Shown here piece after piece: positions 41,960 to 52,500 of a stretch of DNA of 64,000 nt. The DNA lies in NCBI RefSeq assembly GCF_006517255.1, contig NZ_CP041185.1, positions 1,736,001 to 1,800,000 of the forward strand, written 5' to 3'. The notes beneath the pieces are model-generated. The model was not told the origin of the DNA, ran no database searches, and saw only the letters and a list, made by a program, of their open reading frames with translations. Positions within the stretch are counted from its first letter, which is position 1. Every line of letters begins with the position of its first letter. The stretch is from Janthinobacterium tructae (GTDB lineage: Bacteria > Pseudomonadota > Gammaproteobacteria > Burkholderiales > Burkholderiaceae_D). Made by a program: the position numbers and the translations under genes.

Positions 41960-44581
41960 ATGAAAAAATTCATCCCCCCGCATCCCCGTCAAGGGCGTTT
42001 GCTGCTGGGCGCCACTGCCGCCATCCTGCTGGGCGCTTGCGGCCCGGGCCAGGAGACCTCGGTGCCGCCCGCTGCCATTGCCACGGCGGCAACCCAATTC
42101 ACTGTCGAAGTGCCCGTCATCCCCGCCGCCGTCGGTGCGCTGGTGGCGCAGCCGATGTTCCATGCCGCCCCCGCCCTGCTCGATGCACCTGACGGGCGCG
42201 ACAGCGCAAACAGCAGCGGCTCGGCCCACTGGCGCCCGCACATGCAGCGGGTACCCGGTGCCATGACGGACATCAGCACGCGCCGCCTGACGGCGCAAAA
42301 GATCGCCGCCGCGCAACAGGCGGCGCAAAACATCGCACCGCTGCTGGACGGCGGCGCGGCAGACATCGCCGCACCGATGGCCGGCAGCAGCGTGGTGGCC
42401 ACCTACTCGCCCGCGCAAATCCGCGCAGCCTACGACCTGCCCGCGCTGCCGGCAGCGGGCACGGCGCTGACACCGGCCCAGGCGGCCCAGCTGGGCGCGG
42501 GGCAGACGATCTATATCGTCGACGCCATGCACAACCCGAACGCGGCGGCCGAACTGGCCATCTTCAACCAGAAATTCGGCTTGCCCGCCTGCACCACCAA
42601 GGCCATCGCCACGAATGCCACCCTGCCCTTGCCGCCCGCGCCGGCCAGCGGCTGTGAATTTTCTGTTGTCTACAACACGCCATCGAGCACCATGACGGCC
42701 ACCGCGCCCGCCTATAACTCGGGCTGGGCCATGGAAATCGCGCTCGACGTGCAGTGGGCGCATGCCACGGCGCCGCTGGCGCGCATCGTGCTGATCGAGG
42801 CGCCCGACGCTTCCATCAACAGCCTGCTGGGCGCCGTGCGCCTGGCCAACCTGATGGGGCCTGGTGTCGTGTCGATGAGCTTTGGCGCCGTCGAAGGCAA
42901 CTGGACGGCGTCCGTCGACAGCGCCTTCACGGGCAAGAATATGACGTATCTGGCCGCCACGGGCGACTCGGGCAGCAGCGTGTCCTGGCCGTCCGTGTCA
43001 CCGAACGTGCTGGCCGTGGGCGGCACCACGCTCAGCTACAGCGGCACGGGCACGCGCAGCGAAGCGGCTTGGTCCGGCACGGGCGGCGGCATCAGCGCCT
43101 ATACGGCACTGCCCTCCTACCAGAGCGCCAGCAACGTACCGGGCATGACGGGCTTGCTGCGCCGCAATGTGGCCGACGTGGCCTTCAATGCCGATCCCGC
43201 CACGGGCCAGTACACGGCCGTGATGGCACAGGGCAGCAGCACCGCCAGCTGGCTCAGTATCGGCGGCACCAGCCTGTCCACGCCACAGTGGGCCGGCCTG
43301 ATCGCCATCGCCAACGCCAGCCGCGCGCTGCAAGCGAAGACGGCGCTCGGCTTGCCGCACAGCATACTGTACGGCCAGATCGCCACCGTACCCGGCACCT
43401 TTGCCAGCAGCTTTGCCGACATCACGCGCGGCAGCAACGGCACCTGCAGCGTCTGCACGGCCAGGGTCGGTTACGACCCGCTGGGCGGCCTGGGTACACC
43501 CAACGTGAAAAGCCTGCTGACCAGCCTGTCGGGCATGCCCGCCGCTCCGGTCGCGCCCGTGGTGACGGGGGCCAGCATCAGCGGCATGGTCGGCACGCCG
43601 CTCTCGTTTACGGTATCGGCCAGCGCGGCCAATCCCCTCAGCTTTTCCATGCTCGGCGCGCCGGCCGGCATGAGCATCGCCGCCACGGGCGTCGTCAGCT
43701 GGACCGCGCCCGTGGCCGGCAGCTATGCCGTGACCATGGTGGCGCGCAATACCGTCAGCGGTCTGACCGGCCAGGCCGTGTACAACATCGTCATCGCGCC
43801 GCAACCGGCGCCTGTCGTCGCCGCCGGCGCCATCGCGGGCAAGGTCGGCACGGCGCTGGCCTTCAATGTCAGCGTCACCGCACCGAACCCCGTCAGCTAT
43901 ACGCTCACCGGCGCGCCGGCCGGCATGAGCATCAGCAGCGCGGGTCTGGTGAGCTGGGCGGTGCCGCTGGCGGGCAGCTATGCCGTCAACGTCACGGCCA
44001 AGGACAGCAAGACCGGCTTGAGCGGCAAAGGCATCTACACGGTGGCCATCGCCGCCCCGCTGCCGCCCGTGGTCACCGTCGCCGCCGTCAACGGCAAGCC
44101 CGGCGTGGCCCTGTCATTCACCGTCACGACGGTGGCGCCCAACCCCGTCACGTACACGCTGTCGGGCGCGCCAGCCGGCATGAGCATCAGTGCGGCCGGC
44201 GTCGTCAGCTGGGCCAAACCCGTGCTGGGCACGTATAGCGTGACCATCATCGCCAAAGACAGCAAGACCGGCCTGTCGGGCCAGGCCGTGGCCACGGTGA
44301 AAATCGCCGCCGCCGGTCCCACCATCACGGCCGCAGCCATGACGGGCGTGGCAGGCAAGGCCATGAGCGGCAGCATCGTGCTGACGGCGCCAGGGGCGAC
44401 CTCGCTGCGGATCTCGATCGACGGCGCGCCGCTGGGCATGCAGTTTTCCATGAGCGGCCTGACCATCACGGCCTACTGGCCGCAGCCGGTGACCGGCAGC
44501 TATACGCTGAAGGTGGTGGCGCTGGACAATAACGGCTTGACGGCGCAACTGAACGTGCCTGTCACCGTCACGGCAAAATAA
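41960..44581 (+). CDS. Sedolisin-type (S53) lipoprotein protease with four Ig-like repeats
   Basis: 873 residues. Lipobox LLGAC (Cys27) makes it a lipoprotein. After a prosegment-like region, the S53 protease domain (about 140-530) has Glu259 and Asp263 in WAMEIALDVQW, oxyanion Asp336 in ATGDSGSSV, and the nucleophile Ser438 in SIGGTSLSTPQWAG, the sedolisin Ser-Glu-Asp triad arrangement. The tail has four repeats of about 80 residues of the putative-Ig (He_PIG) type, the first three containing GAPAGMSI and the fourth degenerate. It probably sits on the outer surface or in the periplasm. A c-di-GMP riboswitch in its leader ties expression to the biofilm second messenger. Confidence 0.85.
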   Translation: MKKFIPPHPRQGRLLLGATAAILLGACGPGQETSVPPAAIATAATQFTVEVPVIPAAVGALVAQPMFHAAPALLDAPDGRDSANSSGSAHWRPHMQRVPGAMTDISTRRLTAQKIAAAQQAAQNIAPLLDGGAADIAAPMAGSSVVATYSPAQIRAAYDLPALPAAGTALTPAQAAQLGAGQTIYIVDAMHNPNAAAELAIFNQKFGLPACTTKAIATNATLPLPPAPASGCEFSVVYNTPSSTMTATAPAYNSGWAMEIALDVQWAHATAPLARIVLIEAPDASINSLLGAVRLANLMGPGVVSMSFGAVEGNWTASVDSAFTGKNMTYLAATGDSGSSVSWPSVSPNVLAVGGTTLSYSGTGTRSEAAWSGTGGGISAYTALPSYQSASNVPGMTGLLRRNVADVAFNADPATGQYTAVMAQGSSTASWLSIGGTSLSTPQWAGLIAIANASRALQAKTALGLPHSILYGQIATVPGTFASSFADITRGSNGTCSVCTARVGYDPLGGLGTPNVKSLLTSLSGMPAAPVAPVVTGASISGMVGTPLSFTVSASAANPLSFSMLGAPAGMSIAATGVVSWTAPVAGSYAVTMVARNTVSGLTGQAVYNIVIAPQPAPVVAAGAIAGKVGTALAFNVSVTAPNPVSYTLTGAPAGMSISSAGLVSWAVPLAGSYAVNVTAKDSKTGLSGKGIYTVAIAAPLPPVVTVAAVNGKPGVALSFTVTTVAPNPVTYTLSGAPAGMSISAAGVVSWAKPVLGTYSVTIIAKDSKTGLSGQAVATVKIAAAGPTITAAAMTGVAGKAMSGSIVLTAPGATSLRISIDGAPLGMQFSMSGLTITAYWPQPVTGSYTLKVVALDNNGLTAQLNVPVTVTAK

Positions 44582-44600
44582 GCCAGCGCGGTCCGCCAAC

Positions 44601-44639
44601 GGGGCGCAGCGGGACACCTGTCCTGCTGCGCCCCTTTTT
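44601..44639 (+). terminator. Strong intrinsic terminator after the S53 protease gene
   Basis: A 15-base stem with a single G-U wobble (GGGGCGCAGCGGGAC / GTCCTGCTGCGCCCC, 4-base loop) is followed directly by TTTTT. It isolates the riboswitch-controlled transcript from the toxin-antitoxin genes. Confidence 0.92.
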
Positions 44640-44653
44640 CATGCGCGCGGACC

Positions 44654-44682
44654 TTGCAACGAATCCTGAAAAGGAGTATAAA
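44654..44682 (+). promoter_or_regulatory. Probable promoter of the RES-Xre pair
   Basis: TTGCAA, a 17-base spacer, then TATAAA, ending 34 bases before the antitoxin ATG. A nearby imperfect palindrome (ATAAAC-AGA-GTTTTAT, about 44690-44706) overlaps the transcript start region and is a candidate operator for autorepression by the antitoxin. Confidence 0.5.
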
Positions 44683-44716
44683 TAGTCCATAAACAGAGTT
44701 TTATTGAAGGAGTGCC

Positions 44717-45154
44717 ATGAATCTCGCCTACGCCTACCCCAAGAGCCGCTTCGAGCCTGCCGTGCTCGTCGACCTGAATGCCAAAGCCGAGCGCGAGCGA
44801 TTGTCGCAGGCCGCATTGAAAGGGTTTTTCAAGCTGGCCGCCGCCTGGAAACTGCGCGACGACGATGCGCGCGAACTGCTGGGCGGTCTGTCCAGCAGCG
44901 CCTGGTACGAGTGGAAAAAGCACCCGGACCGCGTGCTGGAAGTGGACCGCATCACGCGCATTTCCTATTTGCTGGGCATCTACAAGGCCTTGCACATCCT
45001 GTACGGCGACAAGCTGGCCGACGAATGGGTGAGTTTGCCCAACAAAAACCCGATCTTCGCTGGCCGCACACCGCTGTCGCAGATGCTGGCCGGCGGCTTG
45101 CTGGCCATGCAGACGGTGCGCAAGCTGCTCGACGCGCGCCGCGGAGGGCTGTAA
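44717..45154 (+). CDS. Xre/MbcA/ParS-type antitoxin of a RES-Xre system
   Basis: 145 residues. GAAGGAG lies 4 bases upstream of the ATG. The N-terminal helical DNA-binding part contains LSQAALKGFFKLAAAWKL and LSSSAWYEWKKHPDRVL. The C-terminal toxin-binding (MbcA/ParS, DUF2384-type) region has ITRISYLLGIYKALHILYG and ends FAGRTPLSQMLAGGLLAMQTV. Such antitoxins neutralise RES-domain NAD+-degrading toxins by covering their active site and repress their own promoter. The RES gene follows 2 bases after this stop. Confidence 0.9.
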   Translation: MNLAYAYPKSRFEPAVLVDLNAKAERERLSQAALKGFFKLAAAWKLRDDDARELLGGLSSSAWYEWKKHPDRVLEVDRITRISYLLGIYKALHILYGDKLADEWVSLPNKNPIFAGRTPLSQMLAGGLLAMQTVRKLLDARRGGL

Positions 45155-45156
45155 TC

Positions 45157-45858
45157 TTGCCCGCCACCACCGCCCATGACCACCTGCCGCCGCTGGCCGC
45201 CTTGCGCCAGATCGACACTTGCCGCCTGATCCCGTCGCGCTTCGCCGACATGGAGGACTCCGTGCTGGCGCCGCTGGCCGAAGACGACGATCACCTGCGC
45301 GAACTGTTCGAGCTCGATAACGCGACCAACGCCCGCCTGGTGGCCGAATATGGCGGCGCGCCAGGAATTGGCGTGGACGAGCTGGTTTTTGGCGTGCCAA
45401 ACTTTCGCATCATCAACGCCGCCTACACCTACGCCCGCCCGGAAGGGGCGCGTTTCAACGATGGCGAGCGGGGCGCCTGGTATTGCGCCTTCGACATGAA
45501 AACGGCGCTGGCCGAGATCATTTTTCATAAAACTGTGGAATACCAGGAAATCGACTATTTCGACGACAGCGTCAGCTACCAGTCGCTGCTGGCCGATTTT
45601 TCCGCCAGCTTCCACGATCTGCGCGGCCAGCAGCGCTACCAGGCTTGCCTCGATCCGGCCAGCTACATCGCCTCGCAAGACCTGGCCGCCATCCTGCTCG
45701 AAGCCGGTTCCATGGGCGTGATCTTCCCCAGCGTGCGGCACGCCAGCGGCACCAATCTGGCCTGCTTCCGCCCTGCCCTGGTGGGCAATGTTCGCAAAGG
45801 CGCCGCCTATCGGTTAACATGGCAGGGTACGCCGACGCCGCGCGTGGAAGCCCTGTAA
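45157..45858 (+). CDS. RES-domain toxin (NAD+-degrading), TTG start
   Basis: 233 residues from a TTG at 45157, chosen because GGAGGG lies 8 bases upstream and because the conserved opening block CRLIPSRFADM needs to be included. Later ATG starts would truncate it. RES blocks seen: GARFNDGERGAWYCAFD (Arg and the substrate-facing Tyr), TALAEIIFH (Glu), and SMGVIFPSVRHASGTNLACFRP (Ser and Asn near the C-terminus). RES toxins remove cellular NAD+ by phosphorolysis or hydrolysis. The rare TTG start should keep toxin translation below that of the ATG-started antitoxin. Confidence 0.85.
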   Translation: MPATTAHDHLPPLAALRQIDTCRLIPSRFADMEDSVLAPLAEDDDHLRELFELDNATNARLVAEYGGAPGIGVDELVFGVPNFRIINAAYTYARPEGARFNDGERGAWYCAFDMKTALAEIIFHKTVEYQEIDYFDDSVSYQSLLADFSASFHDLRGQQRYQACLDPASYIASQDLAAILLEAGSMGVIFPSVRHASGTNLACFRPALVGNVRKGAAYRLTWQGTPTPRVEAL

Positions 45859-45911
45859 GGCCAGCCAGCCGCGCGCAACGGCACCCGACTCACCGAACAT
45901 TGATATTTCGC

Positions 45912-46232
45912 ATGCAAACCAATCCTGAAAAAGACACCGAACTGCGCCTCAAAGTGAACAGCGAAACGGCCCGCCTGGCCTGGAGCGAACTGGAAAAGCA
46001 CTTTGCCCAGGGCAACGTCGTCTGGGTCGCCAATGAACTCGACCTGGTCGAAGTAGCCGTGCGCATCTCGCACGACGACAAGTCCACCATCACGCAATGG
46101 ATGGTCGATGGCAAAGTGGCCAAGGTGTCGGACCAGCAGGCGCTGGACTGGCAAGCGGCCGATGCGGCCCTGTGGGCCGTCGTCGTCAGCCCGTTCATCT
46201 TAGTGCAGCAGGAAAAGCCGACGCAACACTAA
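45912..46232 (+). CDS. DUF2288 family protein
   Basis: 106 residues from the ATG at 45912; the longer open frame overlaps the toxin gene. Typical DUF2288 features are ELRLKVNSETARLAWSELEK at the start, GNVVWVANELDLVEVAVRIS and a C-terminal ADAALWAVVVSPFILVQ. Members are short cytosolic proteins common in beta- and gammaproteobacteria; their function is not established. It lies 53 bases after the RES gene but does not look part of the toxin-antitoxin unit. Confidence 0.8.
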   Translation: MQTNPEKDTELRLKVNSETARLAWSELEKHFAQGNVVWVANELDLVEVAVRISHDDKSTITQWMVDGKVAKVSDQQALDWQAADAALWAVVVSPFILVQQEKPTQH

Positions 46233-46490
46233 AGACTGCGCTCGAACAGCAGGCGCAGCGTAGCGCTGCCGTCCAGCCGCGTCACGCTGTCGCTGCGGCC
46301 CGCATCATCAACATACGATTGCCCTTGCAGCTGTCGCTGGCGCAGCAAATTGGCCGCTGACAGTTTCAGACGCTCGGCCGGGCCGCGCACGGCAATGCTG
46401 CCGCTTTCCAGCACGTAGCCGTCATCGGCCACGACTGGCGTCGAAAGCGGCAGGCTGATGAGAGGTTGCCAGCAGATGGCATGGCGGCAA
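46233..46490. other. Non-coding stretch carrying a gene remnant
   Basis: About 260 bases between the convergent DUF2288 gene and the TpsA terminator. An open frame on the minus strand crosses it but would have to start inside the terminator, so it is not a gene. The only recognisable content is the livF-like relic at 46367-46433. The remaining part, encoding QSYVDDAGRSDSVTRLDGSA in that frame, is not recognised. Confidence 0.5.
46367..46433 (-). pseudogene. Relic of a livF 3'-end (ABC ATPase)
   Basis: Read on the minus strand this encodes ADDGYVLESGSIAVRGPAER, matching the intact LivF C-terminus VADYGYVLENGSISVHGPAES encoded at 59969-60035. The DNA match covers about 67 bases with only a handful of substitutions and no gaps. 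Nothing else of an ABC ATPase is present, so this is a fragment of a second, lost liv-type gene or a recombination scar. Confidence 0.75.
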
Positions 46491-46527
46491 AAAAAATGCC
46501 GCTTCGCGTACGTCACGAAGCGGCACG
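46491..46527 (-). terminator. Intrinsic terminator of the TpsBA transcript
   Basis: On the minus strand a perfect 10-base stem (TGCCGCTTCG / CGAAGCGGCA, 9-base loop) is followed by eight T residues, 29 bases after the TpsA stop. Confidence 0.92.
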
Positions 46528-46555
46528 TCCACTGGCAAGCCCGGTTAATGCACGC

Positions 46556-49500
46556 TTACTGGCTTTCGATGCTGGTGTTGCCAGCCGCCACAGGCAGTCG
46601 CAGGCCCGTATCGACCACACTCAGGCGCAAGCCCGGCAAGACATTGCTGTTCACCGATGCCGTCGTCAGCACCACTGGCGTGCTGCCCTGCCCCGGCTGG
46701 CCGCGCTCCGCCACCACCTGCACAGCGTCTTCCTTGCTGGTCACGGTTTCGCCTTTCGCCACGACATCAGCCTGCACCATATTGCCCTGCGATGGCGCCA
46801 CATTGACCGCCGCGATCACGCTGGCCACCGCGCTTTGCAGCGCTTCGGTCGGCTTGACGGTCAATACGCCCGGCGTGTACGTCAACGCATAGTTGGTCGA
46901 CGTCTGGCCGGCCGCCGACACCAGATAACTGCCCGATGGCGTAGCGATGGTGGCCGGCGTGCTGAACGCCAGATTGCCGCTGACCTCGTTCGCCAGCGTG
47001 TCGTTGCCCAGCAAGCCCGTATAGCTGGCCGTGAAGGCCGGATTGACATTGCCCTGGTCTTTCTCGGCATTGCCCACCTTCACCCCCAGGGCCGCCTGCG
47101 TGATGCTGGCCGTGGTGGTTGCCGTGGCGTTGACCGTGTAATTGCCGGCGTCTGTACCGCTGAGCGCAATGCCGTTCACCGTCACCGTTTTGTTGGCGCC
47201 GGCGTTCTTGTCGGCAAAGCTGGCGCCGCTATTACTGATGCTCAGCACATCGCCGGCGATACGGTTGTCCGCCAGGGTCACGCTGGCATTGGTGCTGGTG
47301 TCATACACGCGCGGCGCGGCGCCCGTGGCGCGCACCAGCAGGCTGGCCGGCGTAATGCTGGCCGTCAAGCCGCTCGGATTGCTGACCGTATAGTTGCTGG
47401 CCAGGCCGGTGATGGTGTCGACCAGGCTCGTGCCCGTCACCGTCACCGCCTTGGAGGTGGCCGCGTTCTTGTCGGCAAAGCTTGCTATCTGGCCAGCCAG
47501 GCCCAAGGTTTCGCCCGCCACCAGGCCCGCCAGCACGCCACCGGACAATTGCGCCGCCGTATTGCCGTCGTAGACCTTGTTGCCAGCCAACTGGCCCGCC
47601 ACCGTCAATGCTTTCGGTGTGATGCTGGCCGTCAAGCCCGTCGGATTGCTGACCGTGTAGTTGCTGGCCAGGCCGGTGGCCGTGTCGAGCAGGCTTGTGC
47701 CCGTCACCGTCACGGCTTTGCCATTGGCCGCGTTCTTGTCGCTGAACACGGCAGTTTGACCAGCAATGCCCAGGCTTTCGCCGGCCACCAGGCCGCTCAG
47801 GGCGCCACCGGACAGGCTGGCTTGTGCATTGCCATCATAGACCTTGTTGCCAGCCAGCTGGCCCGCCACCGTCAATGCTTTCGGTGTGATGCTGGCCGTC
47901 AAGCCCGTCGGATTGCTGACCGTGTAGTTGCTGGCCAGGCCGGTGGCGGTATCAACCAGGCTCGTGCCCGTCACCGTCACGGCTTTGCCATTGGCCGCGT
48001 TCTTGTCGCTGAACACGGCAGTTTGACCAGCAATGCCCAGGCTTTCGCCGGCCACCAGGCCGCTCAGGGCGCCACCGGACAGGCTGGCTTGTGCATTGCC
48101 GTCGTAGACTTTGTTGACCGCCAGCTGGTCCGCTACCGTCAAAGCTTTCGGTGTGATGCTGGCCGTCAAGCCGCTCGGGTTGCTGACCGTATAGTTGCTG
48201 GCCAGGCCGGTACTGGTATCAACCAGGGTCGTGCCCGTCACCGTCACGGCTTTGCCATTGGCCGCGTTCTTGTCGCTGAACACGGCAGTTTGACCCGCAA
48301 TGCCCAGCGTTTCGCCACCCACCAGGCCGCTCAAGGCGCCGCCGGACAAGCTGGCTTGCGCATTGCCGTCGTAGACTTTATTGCCGGCCAACTGGCCCGC
48401 CACCGTCAAGGCCTTGGCCGTGATGCTGGCCGTCAAACCGGTCGGGTTGCTGACCGAGTAATTGCTGGCCAAGCCGGTGGCGGTATCAACCAGGCTCGTG
48501 CCCGTCACCGTCACGGCTTTGCCATTGGCCGCGTTCTTGTCGCTGAACACGGCAGTTTGACCCGCAATGCCCAGCGTTTCGCCACCCACCAGGCCGCTCA
48601 AGGCGCCGCCGGACAGGCTGGCTTCTGCATTGCCGTCGTAGACTTTATTTCCGGCCAACTGGCCCGCCACCGTCAAGGCTTTCGGCGTGATGCTGGCCGT
48701 CAAACCGGTCGGGTTGCTGACCGAGTAATTGCTGGCCAAGCCGGTGGCGGTATCAACCAGGCTCGTGCCCGTCACCGTCACGGCTTTGCCATTGGCCGCG
48801 TTCTTGTCGCTGAACACGGCAGTTTGACCAGCAATGCCCAGGCTTTCGCCGGCCACCAGGCCGCTCAGGGCGCCACCGGACAGGCTGGCTTGTGCATTGC
48901 CGTCGTAGACTCTGTTGACCGCCAGCTGGTCCGCTACCGTCAAAGCTTTCGGTGTGATGCTGGCCGTCAAGCCGCTCGGGTTGCTGACCGTGTAGTTGCT
49001 GGCCAGGCCGCTGGCCGTGTCGACCAGGGCTGTGCCCGTGACCGTCACGGTTTTGGCCGTGCCCGCATTCTTGTCGGCAAACGCCGCGCTCTGGCCGCCG
49101 ATCACCAGGGTTTCACCGCCAACCAGGCCGTTCAACACCCCACCGGACAGGCTGGCGACTGTATTGCCGTCGTAGACTTTATTGCCGGCCAGTTGGCCCG
49201 TCACAGTCAAGGCCTTGGCCGTGATGCTGGCCGTCAAGCCGATCGGGTTGCTGACGGTATAGTTGCTGGCCTGGCCGGTGCCATCGGCCAGGCTGGCGCC
49301 GCTGACGGTGACCGTTTTGTTGCTGCCCGCGTTCTTGTCGCCGAACACCCCCGTGGTGCCTGACAATACCAGGGTTTCATCACCTACCAGGCCGTGCAAG
49401 GCGCCGCCGGTCAGGCTGGCCGCCCGCGTGCCGTCGTAGACCTTGTTGCCCGCGACAATGCCACCGATGGTCAGTTCCTTCGGCGTGATATTGGCCTGCA

Positions 49501-52500
49501 AGCCGGTCGGATTGCTGACGGTGTAGTTGCTGGCCAGGCCGGTGCCATCAAGCAGGCTCGCGCCGCTGGCCGTCACGGCAATGTTGCTGGCCGCATTTTG
49601 CGTGGCGAACGTGCCCGTCAAGCCGGACAGCGACAAGGTTTCACCGCCGACCAGGCCATTCAAGGCGCCGCCCGTCAAGCTCGCCGCAAGCGTGCCGTCA
49701 TATGCCTTGTTGCCTGCCGCCGCGCCCGTCACCGTCAGCGCTTTCGGCGTGATGGCACCGGTGCCGCTGGCCGTATCGCTGGCCAGGGTGTAATTGCCCG
49801 CATCCGTACCGCCGAGCACGATGCCTTCGACATGCACGGTTTTGCCGGTGCCGGCGTTCTTGTCGCTGAACGCGGCCTTGGTGGCGGTGAAAGACAGGCT
49901 GTCGCCGCCGAACATGCCGTTGTAGGTAGCGCCGGCGTTCAAGATGGCAGCGTCCGTGCCGTCATACGTCTTGCCGGCGGCCGTGATGCCGCTGACGCTG
50001 GCAATTTGCGCCTGCGTGATGGTACCCGTGCCCGTGCCGGTGATGGCCGTCAGATTGTAGTTTCCCGCATCGGTCCCGCCCAGAGTCAGGCCGCTGGCAT
50101 TGACAACCTTGCCGCTGCCGGCGTTCTTGTCGATGAAGTTGGCCGAGGTGGCGCTGACGTTCAAGCTGTCGCCATTGAACATGCCGGCAAACGTGGCGCC
50201 TGCGTTGCTGACGGTAGCCGTATCCGTGGCGTCATACGTCTTGCCGGCGGCCGCGATACCGGCCACGCCGGTGATCAGCGCCTGCGTGATGGTACCCGTT
50301 CCCGTGCCGGTGGTGGCCGTCAGGTTGTAGTTGCCCGCATCGGTCCCGCCCAGGGTCAGGCCGCTGGCATTGACAACCTTGCCGCTGCCGGCGTTCTTGT
50401 CGATGAAGTTGGACGAGGTGGCGCTGATGCTCAAGCTGTCGCCATTGACCATGCCGGCAAACGTGGCGCCGGCATTGCTGACGGTGGCCGTGGTGGTCGC
50501 GTCATAGACCTTGTTGCCAGCGACAATATTGCTGACGCCGCCGATATTGGCCTTGGCGATAGCGCCCGTACCGGTGCCGATGTTGCTGGCCAGGGTGTAG
50601 TTGCCCGCATCCGCGCCACCGAGTGCGATGCCTTCGACATTGACGGTTTTACCGGTGCCGGCGTTCTTGTCGCTGAACGCGGCCTTGGTGGCGGTAAACG
50701 TCAGGCTGTCGCCGCCGAACATGCCGTTGTAGGTGGCGCCGACGTTCAAGATGGCAGCGTCCGTTCCGTCATAGGTCTTGGCTGCGGCCGTGATGCCGCT
50801 CACGCTGGCAATTTGCGCCTGCGTGATGGTACCCGTGCCCGTGCCGGTGATGGCCGTCAGATTGTAGTTGCCCGCATCGGTCCCGCCCAGGGTCAGGCCG
50901 CTGGCATTGACAACCTTGCCGCTGCCGGCGTTCTTGTCGATGAAGTTGGCCGAGGTCGCGCTGACGTTCAAGCTGTCGCCATTGACCATGCCGGCAAACG
51001 TGGCGCCGGCATTGCTGACGGTGGCCGTGGTGGTCGCGTCGTACACCCTGGTGCCAGCCGCAAAGCCGCTCACACCCGTGATGGTCGCCTTGGCGATATC
51101 GCCCGTACCGGTGCCGATGTTGCTGGCCAGGGTGTAGTTGCCCGCATCCGCGCCACCGAGTGCGATGCCTCCGACATTGACGGTTTTACCGGTGCCGGCG
51201 TTCTTGTCGCTGAACGCGGCCTTGGTGGCGGTAAACGTCAGGCTGTCGCCGCCGAACATGCCGTTGTAGGTAGCGTCGGCGTTCAAGATGGCAGCGTCCG
51301 TGCCGTCATACGTCTTGCCGGCGGCCGTGATGCCGGTCACGCTGGCAATTTGCGCCTGGCTGATGCTGCCCGTGCCCGTGCCGGTGGTGGCCGTCAGGTT
51401 GTAGTTGCCCGCATCGGTCCCGCCCAGGGTCAGGCCACTGGCATTGACAACCTTGCCGCTGCCGGCGTTCTTGTCGATGAAGTTGGCCGAGGTGGCGCTG
51501 ACGTTCAAGCTGTCGCCATTGAACATGCCGGCAAACGTGGCGCCGGCATTGCTGACGGTGGCCGTATCCGTGGCGTCATACGTCTTGCCGGCGGCCGCGA
51601 TACCGGCCACGCCGGTGATCAGCGCCTGCGTGATGGTACCCGTTCCCGTACCGGTAGTGGCCGTCAGATTGTAGTTGCCCGCATCGGTCCCGCCCAGGGT
51701 CAGGCCGCTGGCATTGACAACCTTGCCGCTGCCGGCGTTCTTGTCGATGAAGTTGGCCGAGGTCGCGCTGACGTTCAAGCTGTCGCCATTGAACATGCCG
51801 GCAAACGTGGCGCCGGCGTTGCTGACGGTGGCCGTATCCGTGGCGTCATATACCTTGCTGCCAGCGACGATGTTACTGACCTCACCGATATTGGCTTTGC
51901 TGATACTGGCCGTCACGGAGGTATCGGCCAGCGTGTAGTTGGATGCCAGGCCACCGCCGCTGCCATTGTTCAGGGCGGTGTGGACGGTGACTACCTTGTT
52001 ATTGCCGGCGTTCTTGTCGGCAAACGCGGCCGTAGGGCCTGCCGCCAGCGTTTCGCCGCTAACCAGGCCGGTGATGCTGCCCTTGTTGATGGCGGCCGTC
52101 TCGCTGCCATCGTACTCTTTGTTATCCACCGCCAAGTTGGTCCAGGTCAGCGTCTTGGGCGTGATGGTGCCGGTAACGTTGGTCGGCGCGGTCACCGTAT
52201 AGTTGCTGGCCAGGCCGGTGCCGTCAAGCAGCGCACCGACCGTCACCGTCACCGCCTTGCCGGCGCCAGCGTTCTTGTCGTTGAAGGTGCCCGTCTGGCC
52301 GGACACGCTCACGGTTTCCCCGGCAACCAGGCCGCTCAGGGTGCCGCCGGTCAGGCTGGCCTTGGTATTGCCGTCATACGCCTTGGCGCTGGCCGTCATG
52401 CCGCTCAGGGTCAGCGCCTTGGGCGTGATGCTGGCGCTCAGGCCCGTCACCGCGCCGACCGTGTAATTGCTGGCCAGGCCGCCGCCAGTGCCATCGGACA

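Noticed and set aside
46229..46516. Minus-strand open frame of 95 codons as a real gene
   Set aside because: Its start lies inside the tpsA terminator, and its only recognisable part is a livF fragment.
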